A stretch of DNA of 16,285 nt, taken from the NCBI GenBank assembly GCA_964639525.1, contig CAZXDS010000060.1, forward strand, positions 1 through 16,285, read 5' to 3'. Shown piece after piece: positions 8,520-15,870 of this stretch (position 1 is the first letter of the stretch; every line of letters begins with the position of its first letter). Origin of the DNA: CAZXDS01 sp964639525 (GTDB lineage: Bacteria; Bacteroidota; Ignavibacteria; Ignavibacteriales; Melioribacteraceae). The notes beneath the pieces were generated by a model. That model searched no databases. It was not told the origin of the DNA and saw only the letters and a list, made by a program, of their open reading frames with translations. A program made the translations under genes and the position numbers.

Positions 8520-9248
8520 ATGAATATCGCAAGGGAAATAGAAAAGCAGATTAACAGTTTTGAAAACGGTAATACATTTACCTACAAAGACCTTGATATA
8601 AAAAAAGAAGAATATTCGGCTACAACAAAAATAATAGAGCGTCTGATAAAAAAGGGAAAAATTAAAAGAATATCAACGGGCGTTTTTTATAAACCAAAAC
8701 AGACTATTTTCGGAGAATTGAAACCTGATGAAGAGAAAATAATAACACCGTATTTATTTAAAAAAAACGGGAAACGAATTGCGTATATAACCGGGCTGTT
8801 ACTTTATAATAAAATGGGGTTAACTACTCAAATTCCCAAAAACATCAGCATTGCCAGCACCAAAAAAAGAATTTATATATCCAAAGGGAACATAAAAGCA
8901 AGTGCGGTTAGAAGCTATGTCGATGTAACAGATAAAAATTATAAACTGCTTGAACTTCTTGATGCTATAAAAGATTTTAAAAGAATACCCGATTTGGATA
9001 AGAAATCAGCCATAAAAATATTGCAAAGCAAAATAGTTGAATTAAACAACAAACAAAAAAATGAACTTATCAAAATAGGGTTGGAATATCCACCGAGAGT
9101 TAGGGCTTTCCTTGGTGCTTTAATTGAAGATATTAATAATAAAATAAGTGTGAAATCATTGAGTGACAGTTTAAATCCGTTATCGGAATATAACTTGGGA
9201 ATAACAAAAAATATTTTACCAACGGCAGAAAAATGGAATATTAAATGA
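8520..9248 (+). CDS. AbiEi-type antitoxin (DUF6088-like, type IV toxin-antitoxin)
   Basis: A 242-residue protein with an N-terminal winged-helix region (about 1-60) ending in GVFYKP-x-x-T-x-FG (54-64), the pattern of the DUF6088/AbiEi antitoxin family. The rest is a basic, mostly helical C-terminal domain. In AbiE systems this protein neutralises the AbiEii nucleotidyltransferase without a stable complex (type IV) and represses its own operon. The stop overlaps the next start by four bases (ATGA at 9245-9248), the classic coupled arrangement. There is no Shine-Dalgarno; the ATG follows the -7 promoter box by five bases, suggesting leaderless translation. AbiE is known as a phage abortive-infection and plasmid-stabilising module. 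The family call is firm because of the partner gene; the biological target here is not known. Confidence 0.88.
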   Translation: MNIAREIEKQINSFENGNTFTYKDLDIKKEEYSATTKIIERLIKKGKIKRISTGVFYKPKQTIFGELKPDEEKIITPYLFKKNGKRIAYITGLLLYNKMGLTTQIPKNISIASTKKRIYISKGNIKASAVRSYVDVTDKNYKLLELLDAIKDFKRIPDLDKKSAIKILQSKIVELNNKQKNELIKIGLEYPPRVRAFLGALIEDINNKISVKSLSDSLNPLSEYNLGITKNILPTAEKWNIK

Positions 9249-10219
9249 AATTACACGAAAACAAAGAACTTTTTAAAGACGCAATAATTGCCACATCGCA
9301 ATTAAAAGAAATTGCTGAAATCTATGTTGAGAAAGATTATTGGGTAACATTTGCACTACATTCCATCTTTACTAATGAAATCGGGAACTCTTGCATTTTC
9401 AAAGGCGGAACAGCTTTATCAAAGTGTAATCAAATCATTGAGCGATTTTCAGAAGATATTGATATTGTGTTGCTAAAACAAGGAAACGAAAGTGGTAATC
9501 AATTAAAAAACAAACTTAAAAAGATTACCAAAATTGTTGGAACTCAAATTCCTGAAATTGAGATAAAAGGAATTACCAACAAAAAAGGGATGATAAGAAA
9601 AACAGCACATAATTATCCGAAAGTATTTAAAGGATTGTTTGGGCAAATTCGGGATAATTTGATTATTGAAGCCACTTGGCTCGGAAGCTATGAGCCTTTT
9701 GAAAAAGGTAAGGTCCGTTCTTTGATTTATGAAATGATGATTGAAAAGAATCAAGAGAAAACAGCAGAAGAATACGACCTAAAACCCTTTGAAGTAAATG
9801 TTTTAAGTCCGAAAAGAACCTTTTGCGAAAAGATAATGAGTTTAGTTCGCTTTTCACACACAAAGAATCCAATCGAAGATTTGAATAATAAAATCAGACA
9901 TATATACGACCTTAATCAGTTATTGAGAAACAAAGAAATAATGAACTTTTTCAACACGGAAGAATTTGATAATTTGTTACTTACAGTAGCAAATGACGAT
10001 ATGTTGAGTTTTAAAACCGGTAACGAATGGTTAAAAATTCATCCGGCAGAAGCAATAATATTTAAAGACAGCATAAATACTTGGGAAAAACTCAAAACAA
10101 CTTACTTTTCAACATTTAGCAAATTGGTTTATAGTAAATTACCAAATGAAACAGAAATAAAGGAGACATTGAAAATTATAACAAAAAGAATGGAAAAGAT
10201 TAAATGGGAAATAAAATAA
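9245..10219 (+). CDS. AbiEii-type nucleotidyltransferase toxin
   Basis: A 324-residue DNA polymerase-beta-fold nucleotidyltransferase of the AbiEii/AbiGii family. Motif I is GGTALSK (54-60) followed by RFSEDIDIVLL (67-77) with the metal-binding D71 and D73. A third acidic position is likely E142 in IEATWLG. The family's EK motif appears in RTFCEKIMSL (191-200), followed by R218 and YDL (221-223). By family knowledge such toxins transfer nucleotides to RNA targets such as tRNA acceptor ends and arrest translation and growth. Its ATG overlaps the antitoxin stop, so translation is coupled. All catalytic residues appear intact, so the module looks functional. Length is normal. The actual target is unknown. 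Confidence 0.92.
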   Translation: MKLHENKELFKDAIIATSQLKEIAEIYVEKDYWVTFALHSIFTNEIGNSCIFKGGTALSKCNQIIERFSEDIDIVLLKQGNESGNQLKNKLKKITKIVGTQIPEIEIKGITNKKGMIRKTAHNYPKVFKGLFGQIRDNLIIEATWLGSYEPFEKGKVRSLIYEMMIEKNQEKTAEEYDLKPFEVNVLSPKRTFCEKIMSLVRFSHTKNPIEDLNNKIRHIYDLNQLLRNKEIMNFFNTEEFDNLLLTVANDDMLSFKTGNEWLKIHPAEAIIFKDSINTWEKLKTTYFSTFSKLVYSKLPNETEIKETLKIITKRMEKIKWEIK

Positions 10220-10234
10220 CGAACGCAGAACAAT

Positions 10235-10342
10235 GTATATAGTTAATGGCGGTATTGTGCTAAATTTAAGCATTATACCACAAAACAAAGTTCGTGCTAA
10301 TTTGAAAGTTTACTGCTTTGAAATCCGCCACTAACCATATAC
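10235..10342. repeat. Long imperfect inverted repeat after abiEii
   Basis: The arm at 10235-10252 (GTATATAGTTAATGGCGG) matches the reverse complement of 10325-10342 at 16 of 18 positions. The 72-base interior repeats GTGCTAA-ATTT (10257 and 10294). Elements of this look (GTATAT...TTAATGGCGG facing CCGCCA...ATATAC) are, from memory, common between genes in Bacteroidota and often border small accessory cassettes. It begins 15 bases after the abiEii stop and may also end that transcript by folding. Confidence 0.6.
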
Positions 10343-10585
10343 TCACCGTAAGCACTAAAAGAATCATCGACCATTACTACTGAGAGGGGCGAGGCAATCC
10401 GAGTCTTTTAAAGACAAGAGATTCTATTTCATTGTTTTGAAAGAACAACTGCCTAATCTTATTCAAATAATTGGCTGACCTTTTATTAAAAGAAAGAGTT
10501 TTCCTTATTTCTCCTCAAAATTATTACATACAAAAAAATAATTTATTCCGTCTCAGCGATGTAATTCGAGCAAAAACATTTGCAG

Positions 10586-10609
10586 AATAATTTTTCATGA
10601 AAAATTATT
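10586..10609. promoter_or_regulatory. 24-base perfect palindrome upstream of the MoxR gene
   Basis: Positions 10586-10595 (AATAATTTTT) and 10600-10609 (AAAAATTATT) are exact reverse complements around the self-complementary centre CATG. The site lies about 90 bases before the MoxR start. Its symmetry and position suit an operator for a dimeric regulator or a hairpin in a leader. It has no T tract after it and is not an obvious terminator. Confidence 0.5.
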
Positions 10610-10698
10610 ACCGCCTCACTATATGATACACACATACCATTATCTTGTTCTATACGAAAAAGTGAATTTGTAAAAATTAATATTTACATAGTTGAGAA

Positions 10699-11877
10699 AT
10701 GACAATGAAAAAATTCAATTCTATATTAGAACAATATGGCATATTCGGTTATCAGTCCATTGCAAAACAAATTCTGGCTTCACTTGCAGCCAAAGAACCG
10801 ATATTGTTAGTTGGCGAACAAGGTACCGGAAAAACACTGCTTGCGGAAAAACTTTCAATTGCATTAGGTTATGATGCCTATTCGCAGGAAAAAGAATTTA
10901 TTGCTTACGATGCTTCAAAGTCAATGTTTGAAGATGTAATCGGATTTCCCAATCCAAATACAATGCAGAACGGGAAGTTGGAATACATTCAAACCCCAAT
11001 GACAATATGGGACAAGCGGTTTATTCTCGTTGATGAAATATCACGTGCAAATCCTTCAATGCAGAATAAATGGTTGGAAATAATTCGTTCTCGTAGAGTA
11101 ATGGGTAAAGAAATTCCATATTTGGAATATATTTTTGCTGCAATGAATCCGCTTGGCTACCTCGGTGTTAATCCGCTTGACAGTGCTTTGGCAGACAGGT
11201 TTTTTATGATTGTACAAGTTCCAACAAATTTTGACCGTGAAGATTTATCAAAAATAATGAATTTTGAAACCGGAACACGTGAAACTAAATCAACCGAATT
11301 GATTGACCTTATTGCAACAATTTCTAAAATTAGCGAAAATATGAAAAATGAATATAGCGGGCTGATTGAAAATTTTATTATTGATTTTTCATCCAAAGTC
11401 GAACAATTAGGATTATTATTTTCACCGCGCAGAGCAGCTATGTTAAAAAAATGTCTTTCGCTGTTTTTTGCCATTGATTTTTACGATGGGAAAATGACAG
11501 AGAAAAAGATTGTGGATAACTTAATTACCGGTGTGAAAAACAGTTGGAATTATTTTGTAACAGATGATGAGCCTCAATTAGATATTTTAAAAGAAGCATT
11601 CCTATTTGCCACAAAAAAAATTACGGCAAACACGAAGCAGACAAAAGAATATTTCAAACAATACAAGAAAAGCAATGAAAATGGGTTCAAATCGACAAAT
11701 TCTCGAAATATTCCAAAACAAAATATTAATCTTAATAATACTGATGATGACGAATCCGATATTGCGGCAATGTTCAAAATTGCCGGTGCCGGTCTTGAAC
11801 TTTTTACGGTAGGCTTTTACGAAATGGTAATTAAAGGTAATGCAAATTGGAAGAGTAAATTGGATATTAATAATTAA
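10699..11877 (+). CDS. MoxR-family AAA+ ATPase
   Basis: A 392-residue MoxR-type AAA+ ATPase. Walker A is GEQGTGKT (39-46), Walker B is ILVDE (109-113), sensor 1 is N150 in AAMNP, a candidate arginine finger is R167 in ALADRFF, and sensor 2 is in FSPRRAAML (241-249). A helical lid follows, then a low-complexity asparagine/acidic segment (about 325-355) and a C-terminal tail. MoxR ATPases usually act with VWA-domain proteins as chaperones or remodelling machines; a VWA metallopeptidase protein is encoded two genes downstream. The start may be ATG 10699 or ATG 10705. The second has better spacing from GAG at 10694-10696. Nucleotide-binding and hydrolysis residues are intact. The substrate remodelled is unknown. 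Confidence 0.93.
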   Translation: MTMKKFNSILEQYGIFGYQSIAKQILASLAAKEPILLVGEQGTGKTLLAEKLSIALGYDAYSQEKEFIAYDASKSMFEDVIGFPNPNTMQNGKLEYIQTPMTIWDKRFILVDEISRANPSMQNKWLEIIRSRRVMGKEIPYLEYIFAAMNPLGYLGVNPLDSALADRFFMIVQVPTNFDREDLSKIMNFETGTRETKSTELIDLIATISKISENMKNEYSGLIENFIIDFSSKVEQLGLLFSPRRAAMLKKCLSLFFAIDFYDGKMTEKKIVDNLITGVKNSWNYFVTDDEPQLDILKEAFLFATKKITANTKQTKEYFKQYKKSNENGFKSTNSRNIPKQNINLNNTDDDESDIAAMFKIAGAGLELFTVGFYEMVIKGNANWKSKLDINN

Positions 11878-11968
11878 GGAAACGTAAGTGGTGAATTGTA
11901 ATCTAAACCGGGCAATACAAATCTTATGTTATCCGATTTTTTTTCATAAAGGGATAAAGGAAAAAACA

Positions 11969-12145
11969 ATGTACAAAACAATAATGGGAAAACAACCGTG
12001 TTTAAACACAGTAAAAGTAGTTACGAAAATTGTTACCGATACTCTCGTGGCTGTCGATGAAAAAGGGACTGCAAAAGAAATAAAAAAGATGGGGAAAAGT
12101 CTGCATAAATTTTTAAAATCCGCACATAAAATAATTTTAAGTTAA
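11969..12145 (+). CDS. Small basic protein of unknown function between MoxR and VWA genes
   Basis: A 58-residue, lysine-rich ORF that I do not recognise. The chosen ATG has AAAGGA about seven bases upstream, a strong ribosome site for this window. An in-frame GTG at 11888, itself preceded by AAGGA at 11876-11880, would add 27 residues and make 85. The C-terminal half (KGTAKEIKKMGKSLHKFL) looks like an amphipathic basic helix, and there is one cysteine. There is no signal peptide or membrane segment in the short form. It sits 91 bases after the MoxR gene and 136 before the VWA gene, in the same direction, so it may be an adaptor or regulator of that pair. The coding call rests on the ribosome site and codon texture only. 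Confidence 0.55.
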   Translation: MYKTIMGKQPCLNTVKVVTKIVTDTLVAVDEKGTAKEIKKMGKSLHKFLKSAHKIILS

Positions 12146-12195
12146 GATGCATCGGGTTTTCCGCTACGTGTCGTAAAACACAAATGACGGTAAAA

Positions 12196-12216
12196 TCCGG
12201 TGTGCTTTCAACCGGA
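12196..12216 (+). other. Small hairpin before the VWA metallopeptidase gene
   Basis: TCCGGT (12196-12201) pairs with ACCGGA (12211-12216) around nine bases, in the 136-base gap between the small protein gene and the VWA gene. No T tract follows directly, so it is not a standard terminator. It could slow polymerase or stabilise the downstream message. Confidence 0.35.
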
Positions 12217-12281
12217 ATTTATAAGTGTATTTTTGAGCTTTCGAGGTCTTTTTTGTGGAATAAAATTGAAAATTTCGGAAT

Positions 12282-13694
12282 ATGAAACTAATGAAAAAAA
12301 AATATCCTTACATATCAAATCTAATAGACCTCATCTACGAGGAGCATCAGAACCTGCTGCCGTTTTTGGATGTTTTGCGTAAAGATATTGCAAAACTTGA
12401 ATTTAAAAGAAACGGAGCAAAAGAAACGGCTGACATAAGTTTACAGAACAATAAATTTTACATCGTTGTTAATATTGATTTCATTGAAGAATACAAATTA
12501 AATAATGAAGACATACTTTGGCTTGTCTGCCACGAAATCAGTCATTTTATTTTAGGACACCTTAACGCCGGTTTCTTCGAGAAGTATCCGAAACAATTTT
12601 GTAATATTGCTTTCGATTGCCAAGTAAACAGTATGCTTTACAATATAAATCAAAGAGAGAGAATAAATCTTTTTGTTAAAACACACCACGTTAATTACCT
12701 GCAATTTATAAACGGTGAAACTGAGGAAATGTACTTTTTAACAGTTCCTCCGGAGGTAGAAGAAAATAGTGAGGAAGAAAATTTCAGTAAAATAATAGTT
12801 GATAAAGAGAAGCTGAAAATAATTTCAGAATTCCGGTTTAAAAATTTTAGCGAAGCAGGTTTGGGATTGGATGATATTTTTTCTTATCTGAAAAAAATAT
12901 TGCCCGAGGAAAAAGAAACGCCTGAGGAAGAACAAAACGAGGATAATAAAACAACTATCGAATCAAAAGAAAACCGACAGATATCCGTTGATGAACTTCC
13001 GGAATATTCCAAGAATTTGCTATTAAATCAGTCCAAAGAAATAAGCGAAATTGTTAAAGATTTTTCTGAAAACAGCTTTACCGAAATAAACATTGACCGC
13101 CAATTTAATTTGGATAACGTTGATTTAGAACACCGCAAACAGGTAATGTTAAGTGATGCAATTAAAAATGCACTCTTTAACGGCAAGGACGCAAAAACGA
13201 CTGCCGATGAAAGCACAAGGTTTAATTCCGTATTTCCTAAAATAGGAAGAAAAGAAGCCGTAATAATCAGCAGTGGAATAATCCCGACTTTTTATGCCGA
13301 TACTTTTAAAGTTCCTACAAAAAAAACATTAGCAATTTATATCGATTTTTCTACTTCAACAATGCCGTTTCACAAAGAGATATGTAAACTTTTAACGCCA
13401 ATAAAAAATTTATACAACGGAAGATATTTTGCATTTTCAATGAGAGTTAAAGAGATAACATCTAACGATTTACTATATGGAAGTTTTGAAAGTTCGGGAA
13501 CATACATAACCCCTGTTGTAAATCACATAAATGAAAACCACTTTAAAAAAGTACTGATAATTACAGACGGCGAATTTATGAACCCCAATTCCAAAACCAA
13601 AGCGGAAATATTTGCCGTCCTTTTTAATAAAACAAATAAAACCGGTTCACTGATGAAAACAGGCAGAGTAAAAAAAATATGGTACATAAATTAA
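12282..13694 (+). CDS. DUF2201-type putative metallopeptidase with C-terminal VWA-like domain
   Basis: A 470-residue cytoplasmic protein of two domains. The N-terminal part (about 1-150) carries a zinc-protease motif HEISH (84-88) and a likely third ligand D112 in NIAFDCQVN, as in the DUF2201 N-terminal family. A charged, glutamate-rich linker follows (about 155-235). The C-terminal part (about 345-450) is VWA-like with a complete MIDAS: D355-x-S357-x-S359, a threonine in GTYIT (406-410) and D429 in ITDGE. Such proteins are commonly encoded with MoxR ATPases, and a MoxR gene lies upstream here. The VWA domain probably docks on the ATPase or substrate while the N-terminal domain binds or cleaves it. 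Both sites look intact. The start is ATG 12282 or ATG 12291; GGA at 12277-12279 suits the second slightly better. Confidence 0.9.
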   Translation: MKLMKKKYPYISNLIDLIYEEHQNLLPFLDVLRKDIAKLEFKRNGAKETADISLQNNKFYIVVNIDFIEEYKLNNEDILWLVCHEISHFILGHLNAGFFEKYPKQFCNIAFDCQVNSMLYNINQRERINLFVKTHHVNYLQFINGETEEMYFLTVPPEVEENSEEENFSKIIVDKEKLKIISEFRFKNFSEAGLGLDDIFSYLKKILPEEKETPEEEQNEDNKTTIESKENRQISVDELPEYSKNLLLNQSKEISEIVKDFSENSFTEINIDRQFNLDNVDLEHRKQVMLSDAIKNALFNGKDAKTTADESTRFNSVFPKIGRKEAVIISSGIIPTFYADTFKVPTKKTLAIYIDFSTSTMPFHKEICKLLTPIKNLYNGRYFAFSMRVKEITSNDLLYGSFESSGTYITPVVNHINENHFKKVLIITDGEFMNPNSKTKAEIFAVLFNKTNKTGSLMKTGRVKKIWYIN

Positions 13695-13875
13695 AATAAA
13701 CATGTATAAAATTATTACAATAAATACCTGAAAAATTAATTTGCTGTTATTACAGTGCGATGTGCTTTTAAGCAAAAATATTAAGCGCATTACCGTCTAT
13801 TTCAGGCGGCAAATAAAATCAGAAACGAGTATCACGAAACTCAACAATTATCAATAAATAAAAAGAGGAAAAATT

Positions 13876-14502
13876 ATGCTTAAAATGAAACACTTTATTG
13901 TTCTCGCTATTATATCAGCAGTTTCTAGCGGATGCTATTCCCCCGAATTTGTAGGTTACAACACCGAAGCCGGTTTAAGTTATGCCTCATATTCAAACAA
14001 TACTTCAATGCTGCTGATGAAAATATCCGGGAAATACAACGGCAGTAAAGAATATGCGGTAGTTGACTGCAAAGATTCAGATTCAACTGACTATATTTTA
14101 ATAACACCGACAAAACAAAGTGGGATGGGATTGAGTTACACCATATCAAATGTTGACTTCAGTAAAGCCGTAACCTTAAAAGATTCATTTGCTGAAGAAC
14201 TTATTAAGCGTGTTAAAATTTCAATAGATAATTGGGATAACAAGCCGGTTAAATATCATGGTGTTTCCTATGAATATACTTTCGGTAAAAAAAATGACAT
14301 TAAAGATTTAAATGATACCGAAAGCGCGTGGGTACCTATTGCAAGGTATTATTTCCAAAACAATTCCATGGGACCTTTGGCTGTGTTAAAATTGGGTTTC
14401 AAATCACCAACTTATAAATTCGAATTTAACAGTATTGAAAAGGCAAAGGATTTTTACAACAGGTTGCGGAATGCGGTTAATAACCATGAGTTTAATCCGT
14501 AA
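13876..14502 (+). CDS. Lipoprotein of unknown function
   Basis: A 208-residue predicted lipoprotein. Residues 1-19 are a type II signal peptide with a hydrophobic core (about 7-16) and a relaxed lipobox ending SSG-C, so C20 would be lipidated. After it comes a polar domain with many tyrosines, ending in a helix-like segment around 186-202. I recognise no known family. GAGGA at 13865-13869 lies six bases before the ATG, which fixes the start. It is 181 bases after the VWA gene and in the same direction, so it may be a separate transcript. It could be the envelope component of the neighbouring MoxR/VWA or WYL/dynamin genes, or an unrelated passenger; the sequence does not decide. Confidence 0.8.
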   Translation: MLKMKHFIVLAIISAVSSGCYSPEFVGYNTEAGLSYASYSNNTSMLLMKISGKYNGSKEYAVVDCKDSDSTDYILITPTKQSGMGLSYTISNVDFSKAVTLKDSFAEELIKRVKISIDNWDNKPVKYHGVSYEYTFGKKNDIKDLNDTESAWVPIARYYFQNNSMGPLAVLKLGFKSPTYKFEFNSIEKAKDFYNRLRNAVNNHEFNP

Positions 14503-14530
14503 ATGATTTGTCGGTAAAAGTTTTTTGTTA

Positions 14531-14604
14531 GGCTGCTAAAAATATAATACTCTTACGAGACAACTTGTAATAGCTGATTAATAATGCTGATATTATTAGC
14601 AGCC
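14531..14604. repeat. Long-range inverted repeat with an internal hairpin (74 bases)
   Basis: GGCTGCTAAAAATAT (14531-14545) pairs with ATATTATTAGCAGCC (14590-14604) at 14 of 15 positions. Inside, TTACGAG and CTTGTAA can pair as seven bp with one G-U around ACAA. As RNA this would be a branched structure about 74 bases long. It starts 28 bases after the lipoprotein stop. No T tract follows on the + strand, so it may be a stabilising 3' structure, a small RNA or a mobile-element relic. Confidence 0.5.
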
Positions 14605-14785
14605 AAAAATATTAAACGGAAAAAGTCATGTAAGTGGCAAAATATTTGATGAAAAATAATCGTGTATTTATTAGACAATATTTTTTTAACTTTAAAATGT
14701 TATTCAGTTAATTTTTTAGAATAGATTAAAATATGTAAAATATTGTTTGTGCAGTAGAAATCAATAGACAAATAATATTTCTCGA

Positions 14786-14805
14786 ATTGTTAAAAGATTG
14801 TTAAA
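14786..14805. promoter_or_regulatory. Direct repeat ATTGTTAAA, candidate operator half-sites
   Basis: Two identical nine-base copies are spaced eleven bases start to start, about one helical turn, some 65 bases before the WYL regulator start. This spacing would place two protein contacts on the same DNA face. WYL regulators often control their own operon, but no binding evidence exists here. Confidence 0.35.
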
Positions 14806-14870
14806 GCAGAAATAAGTAAAAGAAAGAAGGGCAAAATTAAATACGGTTAATCTGCTGCAGGAGGCGGTTG

Positions 14871-15833
14871 TTGGCATCTCAAATTTCCAGAATATTTTTC
14901 ATCGATCAAAAAATACGTACATCCGGTAAAGTAACGCTCAAAGATATTATGCGGCAAGGTGAAGTTTCACCGGCTACGGCTAAACGCGATATTGAGGCTA
15001 TGCGGTACAGATTGGAAGCACCGATTGTTTACGATAAAAAACTTAGGGCGTACATCTACATCAAAGAATTTAAACTTCTTAATTTTGCAGGCACTCAGCT
15101 TTTATTATTTTACATACTTGCAAAGGGCTTAACAAAAAACCCGAACTACCTGCCCCTTACTGCGGAATACTCACGAAAAATAATTATCGACAATATTAAC
15201 CGAATTCTTCCTGATGAATATGCCGCAATTAGTGATAATTTTACTTACATAGATTCCGATTACGAGAAGATGGATTTTTCAACGCTGCAGATAATTATTG
15301 AAAGTATGCGGGGCAAAAAGCAGATTGAAATGGAATATTTAACAAAACAGCAAAAAGCCGCCTCGCGTAATATTGAACCGCTAAAAGTTATCTGCTACGG
15401 AACAAAGTGGTACCTTTTTGCATATTGCCATAAGCGGAAAGATGTAAGGTTATTTTCGCTTTCACGTATCGGTAATATAAAGCTGACGGATATTGAATTC
15501 CAGTTTAACAGAGATGAAACGGATATTGATAAAGTACTGAACCGAAGTTTTGGAATTGCCAAAGGAGATGAACTGCACGAAGCGGTAATCCGCTTTTACG
15601 AGCCGAGTTCATTTTATGTTAAAACTCAAATTTGGCACAGCGAACAAAAAATAAAAGAATACAAGCTGAATAAAGAGCAGATATTAGAAATGAAATTACC
15701 TTACGCAAAACCGGAAGAACTAATCGGTAAAGTACTAAAATACGGTGCAACAGCCGAAATACTAAAACCCGCTTCTCTTCGCAAATTGTGGTTGAAAGAG
15801 ATTGAGGGAATGTGGAAAAGATATCTAAGATAA
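14871..15833 (+). CDS. WYL-domain transcriptional regulator (winged HTH, WYL, WCX)
   Basis: A 320-residue DNA-binding regulator. An N-terminal winged helix-turn-helix (about 1-62) includes SPATAKRDIEAMR (33-45). A WYL domain (about 140-210) has W180-Y181-L182 and the ligand-pocket arginines R193 and R199. A WCX-like C-terminal domain spans about 235-315. This architecture matches the BrxR/CapW type regulators that often repress defence operons and sense nucleic-acid or nucleotide ligands. No ATG exists near the start. A perfect AGGAGG at 14859-14864 lies six bases before TTG 14871, so that start is preferred over the adjacent TTG 14868. The dynamin-like gene begins 37 bases after the stop, so the two are probably one operon under this regulator. 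Its ligand and its effect (repressor or activator) are not visible. Confidence 0.9.
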   Translation: MASQISRIFFIDQKIRTSGKVTLKDIMRQGEVSPATAKRDIEAMRYRLEAPIVYDKKLRAYIYIKEFKLLNFAGTQLLLFYILAKGLTKNPNYLPLTAEYSRKIIIDNINRILPDEYAAISDNFTYIDSDYEKMDFSTLQIIIESMRGKKQIEMEYLTKQQKAASRNIEPLKVICYGTKWYLFAYCHKRKDVRLFSLSRIGNIKLTDIEFQFNRDETDIDKVLNRSFGIAKGDELHEAVIRFYEPSSFYVKTQIWHSEQKIKEYKLNKEQILEMKLPYAKPEELIGKVLKYGATAEILKPASLRKLWLKEIEGMWKRYLR

Positions 15834-15870
15834 ATAACTACTTCAATTAATTATTATAAGGGACAATACA

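Larger units (their letters stand above)
10220..10698. other. Non-coding spacer between abiE and the MoxR gene
   Basis: These 479 bases hold no convincing gene on either strand. They contain an imperfect inverted repeat (10235-10342) and, after it, a stretch around 10380-10420 (GAGGGGCGAGGCAATCC followed by the dyad GTCTTT-T-AAAGAC). That stretch resembles a decayed copy of intergenic palindromes of the CATTGCGAGG type; this is a judgement from memory. They also contain a 24-base perfect palindrome (10586-10609) and an imperfect AT-rich dyad (10670-10687) just before the MoxR start. The stretch reads as a mosaic of repeats at a cassette boundary plus the regulatory region of the MoxR cluster. 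No exact TAnnTTTG promoter was found. Confidence 0.6.
14503..14867. other. Non-coding spacer with structured repeat before the WYL regulator
   Basis: These 365 bases hold no convincing gene. They contain a long inverted repeat (14531-14604), a very AT-rich stretch from about 14640 to 14780, and two copies of ATTGTTAAA eleven bases apart (14786-14794 and 14797-14805). They end in the strong ribosome site AGGAGG at 14859-14864. No exact TAnnTTTG match was found, though TATTGTTTG near 14740 is one base too long. The region most likely holds the promoter and operator of the WYL/dynamin transcript. Confidence 0.6.

Noticed and set aside
10220..10350. Integron attC site after abiEii
   Set aside because: Size and inverted arms are suggestive, but the RYYYAAC and GTTRRRY core sites are not present and no integrase is seen.
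10380..10420. Insertion sequence remnant
   Set aside because: The GC-richer patch with a small dyad has no transposase fragment, terminal repeats or target duplication; it is mentioned only as a possible decayed dispersed repeat.
12200..12382. 60-residue + strand ORF before the VWA gene
   Set aside because: It overlaps the hairpin and the N-terminus of the VWA gene in another frame and has no ribosome site.
14531..14604. tRNA-like length and 7-bp terminal stem
   Set aside because: The 74-base length and GGCTGCT/AGCAGCC ends suggest an acceptor stem, but there is no GTTCRA T-loop, no D-arm pattern and no properly placed anticodon stem.
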